A stretch of 11,247 bases of DNA. Origin: Alphaproteobacteria bacterium. GTDB lineage: Bacteria; Pseudomonadota; Alphaproteobacteria; Rs-D84. Below, piece by piece: positions 6,968 through 11,247 of this stretch. Position numbers and translations under genes: made by a program. The notes under the pieces were generated by a model. It saw only the letters and a list, made by a program, of their open reading frames with translations. It ran no database searches and was not told the origin of the DNA. How positions within the stretch are numbered: the first letter of the stretch is position 1; each line of letters begins with the position of its first letter. The stretch spans positions 1 through 11,247 of the forward strand of contig JAFOXU010000075.1 of NCBI GenBank assembly GCA_017425725.1, in the 5' to 3' direction.

Positions 6968-8070
6968 AACCGATACTATTTAATTTTACAGATGCAGAAC
7001 TGGAACAGTTTATTACAGAACTGGGCCAGCCCAAGTTTCGTGCGAAACAAATTCGTGATTGGTTAAATCGTGGTGCGCCTGATTTTGCATCTATGAAGAA
7101 TATCCCAGACGCATTGCGTCAACATTTGGATAATATCGCATATACATTACCTGTCAGAATTATAAAAAAATTAGAATCATCTGATGGTGAAACAACCAAG
7201 TTCTTGTTGGAATTAAATGATGGCGAACAAATAGAATGTGTTTTAATGCGCACAACATACGGTAACAGCGTCTGTGTCAGTTCGCAGGCTGGATATGCCA
7301 TGGGATGTAAATTCTGCGCCAGTACATTGTTAGGATTGAAAAGAAATTTAACTGCAAATGAAATCTATTCTCAGATACTGGTTGCCCAATGGGAATTACG
7401 TGGTGATATTACATCTGAAAAGTCAATTCGCCCCAATGGCGATGCAAACAACAATGATGTGTCGCATATTGTTATCATGGGAACAGGTGAACCATTACAG
7501 AATACAGAAAATGTCATTAACTTTATAGAACGTGCAAATTCCCAAATGGGAATTGGCTGGCGACGTATAACTGTATCAACATGTGGAATTGTACCTGGTA
7601 TTGAACGTTTAATTGAATGGGGACGACCAATAAATCTGGCAATATCATTGCATGCGCCATCAGATGAATTACGCTCACAAATTATGCCAATAAATAATAA
7701 GTATAAAATTAATGATGTAATGGATGCAGCATGGCGATTTACAGACCTTCATAATCGTCAATTAATGATAGAGTATATACTGCTGGGGCGCAGGGATGAC
7801 AACGGTGAAACAGTTCTATATAATGCCACCTTGGAACATGCAGAACAGTTAATTAAATTATTACATGGCAAAAACTGTATGGTAAATTTAATTTCATGGA
7901 ATGCGGTTGATGAACGTGATTTTGCATCCCCGTCTGGTAATGCAGTACACAGATTTCAAGATACATTGATAAAGGGTGGTATTCATACCCGTATCAGACG
8001 TGAACGTGGCACAGATATTGGTTCTGCGTGCGGTCAGTTGCGATTAAATAATGCACGTAAGCAAATATAA
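6964..8070 (+). CDS. rlmN: Radical-SAM rRNA/tRNA methyltransferase RlmN, cluster Cys altered
   Basis: 368 residues, full length for RlmN, which methylates C2 of A2503 in 23S rRNA and A37 of some tRNAs. Seen: an N-terminal accessory domain (about 1-90, with the typical PKFRAKQI, 23-30); CVSSQ with C104, equivalent to E. coli C118; CKFC (C115, C118); MGTGEPLQN (172-180) for S-adenosylmethionine binding; STCGIVPGI; NLAISLHAP (224-232); and RIRRERGTDIGSACGQL with C356, equivalent to the methyl-carrying C355. The family's iron-sulfur motif is CxxxCxxC, but the first position is tyrosine (Y111, TAT at 7294-7296): GYAMGCKFC instead of GCxxxCxFC. Loss of that ligand should impair the 4Fe-4S cluster. 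Everything else, including overall length and the ATGA coupling to the surA-like gene, looks intact. The cause could be a recent mutation, an assembly error or a real lineage variant. Residues about 148-166 are an Asn/Asp-rich insertion. Confidence 0.9.
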   Translation: MKPILFNFTDAELEQFITELGQPKFRAKQIRDWLNRGAPDFASMKNIPDALRQHLDNIAYTLPVRIIKKLESSDGETTKFLLELNDGEQIECVLMRTTYGNSVCVSSQAGYAMGCKFCASTLLGLKRNLTANEIYSQILVAQWELRGDITSEKSIRPNGDANNNDVSHIVIMGTGEPLQNTENVINFIERANSQMGIGWRRITVSTCGIVPGIERLIEWGRPINLAISLHAPSDELRSQIMPINNKYKINDVMDAAWRFTDLHNRQLMIEYILLGRRDDNGETVLYNATLEHAEQLIKLLHGKNCMVNLISWNAVDERDFASPSGNAVHRFQDTLIKGGIHTRIRRERGTDIGSACGQLRLNNARKQI

Positions 8071-8126
8071 GCGATAAGAGGTGTAATAATTATAACTTTC
8101 ACTTTACACTAACACTTGCCACTAAA

Positions 8127-8150
8127 AAAATCCCCCGTTTGGGGGATTTT
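8127..8150. terminator. Bidirectional intrinsic terminator between rlmN and the lipoprotein gene
   Basis: AAAATCCCCC (8127-8136), loop GTTT and GGGGGATTTT (8141-8150) form a perfect 10-bp stem with A-runs on one side and T-runs on the other, so it can stop transcripts from both directions. It lies 56 bp after rlmN and touches the last base of the minus-strand lipoprotein stop codon. It serves two convergent genes. The 56 bp before it hold only a weak GTGTAA/TTACAC inverted repeat (8081-8109). Confidence 0.9.
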
Positions 8151-9481
8151 TATTTCTTTTCTTCTAATAACGCTCTGATTTTTCTGTGCATATCATCCAG
8201 CCGTTCATTTACAACACAGGCATCAGATTCATACGCTTCTGTACCGTATTTATACACCTTTACACCATTGGCATAATCCCAATTTGACGATACAGACAAG
8301 GCTTGTTCTGCAGACAGTGTAACGGTTTTCGTTTCATGTTCACCTGTCTTTGAGCCATAATTATAGTTTATTTCCATTTCTATTATACCTGCCACAGGGT
8401 CTTGTTTTACCCTTTTATCAATGTTCCTTGCACACAGTTGATGTGTTTTCAATTCGCCAACAGTGCACACAACAGGTTTTCTATCTGCATATGGATAACT
8501 TAATACTACAGAATTGTTATTATAGAAAATATCTTTTCTGCGTGCTGGGTATTCATGAACCGTGGAATATAGGATGCCGTTTTCTGTTTGTGATGTAGAT
8601 AACAGATTATTAATGTCATCATATACATTGTTACCTAAAACGTGATATTCTGTTAATCTTTGGGTTCCATTGTTGCAATATGATATTTTATAATATTCAA
8701 AGTCTTTCCTATTTTTATCGAAGATATCACAGCCAAAATAAATATCGTGACCATCAGAAATACATAATTCGTCTTCCCTATAAAAAACAATTTCTGATTC
8801 AGATTTATGTTCTTCTATATATTTTTTTAGATTTGATAACGCATCACATGGTTCTGTTTTATATTCCTTATCTTTATCAAGAGAATATTCCACAAAATCT
8901 TCTGGATTCCAATTTTGTGATATTTTTACTGCATCTGCTGGATCTATCATAACGTAATAATAATCTGGACGACAGTTATCATTATCAACACGTGTGTCAC
9001 AAATTTTGGTTTCTTTTCTTGTAAACACATTATTTAAAGCTGTTGCTGTCAAACTGTGTATTTCTTCGATACATTTTTCTGATTCTGTAGGTGGATTAAA
9101 GCCCGCTAATTCAGCATAAAAAACAATACTTGTGCTGCAACCGCCATAATAAGCATCAGACACGCCAAAGGAATTTATTTCTATTGCTTTTGTTTCGGTA
9201 TTATACCTTCCAGATATGTTTATTTCTTTATTTGTTTCTGGGAGTATACCTGTCCACTCTATCCATCGTTCTGTTCTTCCATTGATACCGGTATCTGTTA
9301 GTGTCATTTTGATGTCAGTACCACTAATATTCAATACAGTATCATCAGCGGATATTTTTAACGTCATAACACCGTATTTGTTTTCATCATCGCAATCATT
9401 CCGAAATTTAATCTCTTGATATTCGGGCGATTTATCGCACGCAAGTAACAATAACGACAAAATAAATGCAGATTTTTTCAT
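8150..9481 (-). CDS. Cysteine-rich repeat lipoprotein, family not recognised
   Basis: 443 residues from the ATG at 9479-9481, chosen over an in-frame ATG five codons upstream because MKKSAFILSLLLLACDKS is a clean lipoprotein signal peptide and GGGGGGAAG precedes it by a short spacer. The lipobox is LLAC with C15 as the lipidated residue; +2 is Asp, which in E. coli favours inner-membrane retention. Twelve further cysteines follow (30, 115, 137, 161, 170, 212, 240, 251, 269, 339, 350, 422). Divergent repeats are visible. An Asn-Trp at 190-191 and another at 400-401 are each followed by a Cys exactly 21 residues after the Trp (C212, C422), and each Cys opens an amphipathic helix (LSNLKKYIEE; ERLDDMHRKIRALLEE). 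Similar Cys-helix ends occur at C137 and C339. The fold is probably several disulfide-linked domains outside the cytoplasm. Its mRNA would carry a long structured leader. Function unknown. Confidence 0.8.
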   Translation of the reverse strand: MKKSAFILSLLLLACDKSPEYQEIKFRNDCDDENKYGVMTLKISADDTVLNISGTDIKMTLTDTGINGRTERWIEWTGILPETNKEINISGRYNTETKAIEINSFGVSDAYYGGCSTSIVFYAELAGFNPPTESEKCIEEIHSLTATALNNVFTRKETKICDTRVDNDNCRPDYYYVMIDPADAVKISQNWNPEDFVEYSLDKDKEYKTEPCDALSNLKKYIEEHKSESEIVFYREDELCISDGHDIYFGCDIFDKNRKDFEYYKISYCNNGTQRLTEYHVLGNNVYDDINNLLSTSQTENGILYSTVHEYPARRKDIFYNNNSVVLSYPYADRKPVVCTVGELKTHQLCARNIDKRVKQDPVAGIIEMEINYNYGSKTGEHETKTVTLSAEQALSVSSNWDYANGVKVYKYGTEAYESDACVVNERLDDMHRKIRALLEEKK

Positions 9482-9520
9482 AATTCTTCCCCCCATTCCC
9501 TTATTTGCTTTAATTAAATA

Positions 9521-9682
9521 CCACCAAAAAATAATGGTGGTTGGAGTTCAAACACTATCAAAGCGAATAGCGGACTTATTCAATATATTCGTCCCCTCCA
9601 ACCAATGATTGGAGGTATTTTATGTCCCCACAGACACGCTTTGTTGGGTGTTTGAAGCCCATTGTCAAAATCTTATGACAAC
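9521..9682 (-). ncRNA. Candidate structured RNA or long regulatory leader (6S-like shape)
   Basis: A promoter at 9689-9717 should start a minus-strand RNA near 9682. Read 5' to 3', the RNA begins with a hairpin TTGTCA/TGACAA (9681-9676 with 9667-9662). A long rod follows, made by pairing 9661-9637 with 9565-9542: 4 bp, a C-C mismatch, 9 bp (TTCAAACAC with GTGTTTGAA), a 4x3 internal loop, then 7 bp (CAAAGCG with CGCTTTG). Inside is a large bubble of about 21 and 29 nt, whose 3' side can form GGAC/GTCC. It is capped by CCTCCAA-loop-TTGGAGG (9615-9595). A final CCACCA/TGGTGG hairpin lies at 9540-9521. Rod, bubble with small 3' hairpin, and terminal stem in about 160 nt resemble 6S RNA, but no sequence motif proves this. 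A 200-nt 5' leader of the lipoprotein gene is the main alternative, since no strong terminator separates them. Confidence 0.5.
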
Positions 9683-9688
9683 AAGAGT

Positions 9689-9717
9689 ATTATATATTTT
9701 TTTAGGCTTTATTTCAA
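9689..9717 (-). promoter_or_regulatory. Strong predicted sigma70-type promoter for the structured RNA and lipoprotein
   Basis: On the minus strand, TTGAAA (9717-9712) and a perfect TATAAT (9694-9689) are exactly 17 bp apart, with an A-rich spacer. It sits just downstream of the permease terminator, so it restarts transcription after it. The predicted start is a G at about 9682, about 200 nt before the lipoprotein ATG. It is the best promoter match in the window. Confidence 0.7.
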
Positions 9718-9720
9718 ATA

Positions 9721-9744
9721 AAAATCCCCCGTTGGGGGGATTTT
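9721..9744. terminator. Intrinsic terminator after the ABC transporter operon
   Basis: AAAATCCCCC (9721-9730), loop GTTG and GGGGGATTTT (9735-9744) form a perfect 10-bp stem with flanking A and T runs. On the minus strand it begins two bases after the last base of the permease stop codon (9746-9748). It differs from the terminator at 8127-8150 only at the last loop base. Confidence 0.88.
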
Positions 9745-9745
9745 G

Positions 9746-10963
9746 TTATTCATATCTTAAACTATCAATCGGGTTCAATTTTGCAGCCTTCATCGCAGGC
9801 ATTACACCAGATGACAAACCAACAATAACCGCAACAGATACAGACAATACAACCGGCCATATACTGAATGGTACATTGTATCCCAATATAAATCGCCCAA
9901 CACCTTGTGATAATCCAACACCAATAATCAAACCAATCATAGAACCAATAAATGAAATCAACACTGATTCTGACAAGAATTGGATTATTATCATGCGTTC
10001 ACGTGCACCAATGGCCTTGCGAATGCCGATTTCACGTGTACGTTCTGCAACAGATACCAACATCATGTTCATAATACCAATCGCACCAACCAATAATGAT
10101 ACAGCCGCAATTGCAATCAATAACAACTTCATATACCCCGTTACAGTTGTCATTGTTTCCATAACCTGCTTCATATCCATAATTTGAAAATCATCTGCCA
10201 CATCATCTTTCAGGCGATGACGCTGGCGTAACAACAGTGTTATCTGTTCAATCGCCAGATTATTATCAGATTCTGCAAATAATTTTAGTGCAACCATACC
10301 AACAGAATTTGGGAAACGGCTGCCTTGCAAACGCTTTTTCAATGTTGTAATAGGGATTATAATCATATCGTCTTGGCTGCCCATGGCTGAATCCCCCTTG
10401 GCCTTGGTTACACCAATAACAACAAAAGGCGTATTTTGAACACGAATTACTTCGCCCACAGGATTCTTTGGCAACCCCAATTCTTCTGCTGTTTCTGGGC
10501 CAATAACAGCATATGTAGATGCGTTTCTGACAGCAGCAGTATCAAAAAATGTACCATATTCCATTTCTATGTTTTGCACTGTCATATAATCAGGATATAC
10601 ACCAACCATTGATGTACCCCAGTTTTTATTTCCATATATCACCTGGGCCGCACCATTTTGTACGGGGGTCAAAGCCATAACATCCGGCAGACGGCCAATA
10701 AATTCAGCATCTTGAATCGTTAATGTGTGACGATTACCTGTTCTGACACCAGCCTGCTGTGCGGCACCAGCACGAATCATTATCGTATTTGTCCCAAGAG
10801 ATGAAAATTGATCTGTGATTGATTTTTGCACAGTTTCACCAACAGCAACCATTATAACCACAGCCATAACACCAATAATTATCCCCAAAACGGTCAGAAA
10901 AGAACGTATCTTGTTACCGCTGATTGACAGCCAAGATTCTTTTAAAATATCGTTAAATGTCAT
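9746..10963 (-). CDS. MacB/FtsX-family ABC transporter permease
   Basis: 405 residues. This family couples cytoplasmic ATP hydrolysis to movement of a periplasmic domain, driving export of peptides, macrolides or lipoproteins (MacB, YknZ, LolC/E types). TM1 is at about 21-42, with the family signature NKIRSFLTVLGIIIGVMAV. A periplasmic MacB-type domain (about 43-275) includes TIMIRAG, VVIGVTKAKG and IIIPITTLKKRL. Three C-terminal helices follow at about 278-303, 330-352 and 369-390, with the FtsX motif ERTREIGIRKAIGA (307-320) between the first two and the ending PAMKAAKLNPIDSLRYE. Length matches stand-alone permeases that pair with a separate ATPase rather than fused MacB (about 650 residues). 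AGGGGG precedes the ATG by 5 nt, and an 18-bp gap separates it from the upstream ATPase gene. Substrate cannot be read from sequence. A MacA-like adaptor, if present, would lie beyond the window. Confidence 0.9.
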   Translation of the reverse strand: MTFNDILKESWLSISGNKIRSFLTVLGIIIGVMAVVIMVAVGETVQKSITDQFSSLGTNTIMIRAGAAQQAGVRTGNRHTLTIQDAEFIGRLPDVMALTPVQNGAAQVIYGNKNWGTSMVGVYPDYMTVQNIEMEYGTFFDTAAVRNASTYAVIGPETAEELGLPKNPVGEVIRVQNTPFVVIGVTKAKGDSAMGSQDDMIIIPITTLKKRLQGSRFPNSVGMVALKLFAESDNNLAIEQITLLLRQRHRLKDDVADDFQIMDMKQVMETMTTVTGYMKLLLIAIAAVSLLVGAIGIMNMMLVSVAERTREIGIRKAIGARERMIIIQFLSESVLISFIGSMIGLIIGVGLSQGVGRFILGYNVPFSIWPVVLSVSVAVIVGLSSGVMPAMKAAKLNPIDSLRYE

Positions 10964-10981
10964 CTATGCCCCCTGCCCCGA

Positions 10982-11247
10982 TTACAAATTTCTGTCGTCT
11001 TTTGGAATTTTACCATCATAATTTATTTTTCCGTCACGAATATGAATTAATCTGTTTGCATATTTTGCAATATCAAATTCATGCGTAATCATTACGATCG
11101 TGATTTCTAAAGTATCATTTAATTCTTTAAAGAATTTTAATATTTCATTGCCCATTTTACTGTCCAAGGCACCCGTTGGTTCGTCTGCAAGAATCAATTT
11201 TGGGTTTCCTGCCAGCGCACGTGCAATCGCAACACGCTGTTTCATAC
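10982..11247 (-). CDS. ABC transporter ATPase, MacB/LolD type (5' end off window)
   Basis: The last 88 or so codons of an ATPase that runs off the window edge. Visible motifs are the end of the signature region (Gly-Met-Lys-Gln-Arg, then VAIARAL), Walker B LILADEP with the D-loop TGALDS, and the H-switch MITHEFDIA. The C-terminus RLIHIRDGKINYDGKI is typical of the subfamily that serves MacB/LolCDE-type permeases. The Walker A motif and start codon are not in view. The Met visible at 11243-11245 is the internal Met of the signature motif, not a start. It is co-transcribed with the permease 18 bp downstream and would form its nucleotide-binding dimer on the cytoplasmic face. Confidence 0.92.
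   Translation of the reverse strand, partial: MKQRVAIARALAGNPKLILADEPTGALDSKMGNEILKFFKELNDTLEITIVMITHEFDIAKYANRLIHIRDGKINYDGKIPKDDRNL

Noticed and set aside
8081..8109. GTGTAA/TTACAC inverted repeat after rlmN
   Set aside because: Only 6 bp around a 17-nt loop, and a much stronger terminator follows.
9521..9540. CCACCA/TGGTGG hairpin as a strong terminator
   Set aside because: The 6-bp stem is followed by TATTTAATT rather than a clean U-run, so it is recorded only as part of the structured RNA.
9521..9682. tmRNA or signal-recognition-particle RNA
   Set aside because: There is no Ala-rich tag frame or tRNA-like end for tmRNA, and the conserved SRP RNA tip motif (GGUCAGGUCCGGAAGGAAGC type) is absent.
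9609..10187. Plus-strand open frame across the permease gene
   Set aside because: It has a low-complexity Thr/Ile/Asn/Pro-rich composition typical of an antisense shadow, and it starts inside the structured RNA region.

Overview
The window looks like chromosomal DNA of a low-GC, diderm, LPS-making alphaproteobacterium, probably an uncultured host-associated or gut-type lineage. This is an inference from gene content. The LptD has an alphaproteobacterial-style CxxC in its N-terminal region. VirB6/TrbL-like type IV secretion membrane proteins occur in tandem. The genes are A+T-rich and tightly packed with many ATGA stop/start overlaps. No phage, insertion sequence, tRNA, rRNA or CRISPR array was seen.

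Layout: positions 1-2977 (+) hold the end of a type IV secretion block: the Lys/Glu-rich tail of one gene, then two polytopic VirB6/TrbL-like proteins joined by overlaps. Positions 3013-8150 (+) hold an envelope-biogenesis operon, lptF - lptD - surA-like - rlmN. It has a good sigma70-type promoter placed so close to the lptF start that the message would be almost leaderless, and a perfect palindrome covers its -10 region. The operon ends in a strong bidirectional hairpin terminator. Positions 8150-9481 (-) encode a cysteine-rich lipoprotein built from divergent repeats, which I cannot assign to a known family. Upstream of it (9482-9745) lies a consensus-quality promoter followed by a long, highly paired RNA. 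Positions 9721-11247 (-) hold a MacB-type ABC permease and the truncated end of its ATPase, with a second terminator almost identical to the first.

How the genes work together: LptF is part of the inner-membrane LPS extractor and LptD is the outer-membrane LPS gate. SurA-type chaperones are known to help fold LptD, so three consecutive genes serve one LPS export route. RlmN modifies 23S rRNA and tRNA and appears to share the operon only by position.

Best leads: (1) a roughly 160-nt structured RNA on the minus strand at 9521-9682, with a rod-bubble-hairpin shape resembling 6S RNA or a long regulatory leader; (2) an RlmN in which the first cysteine of the radical-SAM CxxxCxxC motif is tyrosine while the rest of the catalytic machinery is intact; (3) the palindrome-covered, near-leaderless lptF promoter; (4) the repeat lipoprotein, with conserved Cys and Asn-Trp spacing.
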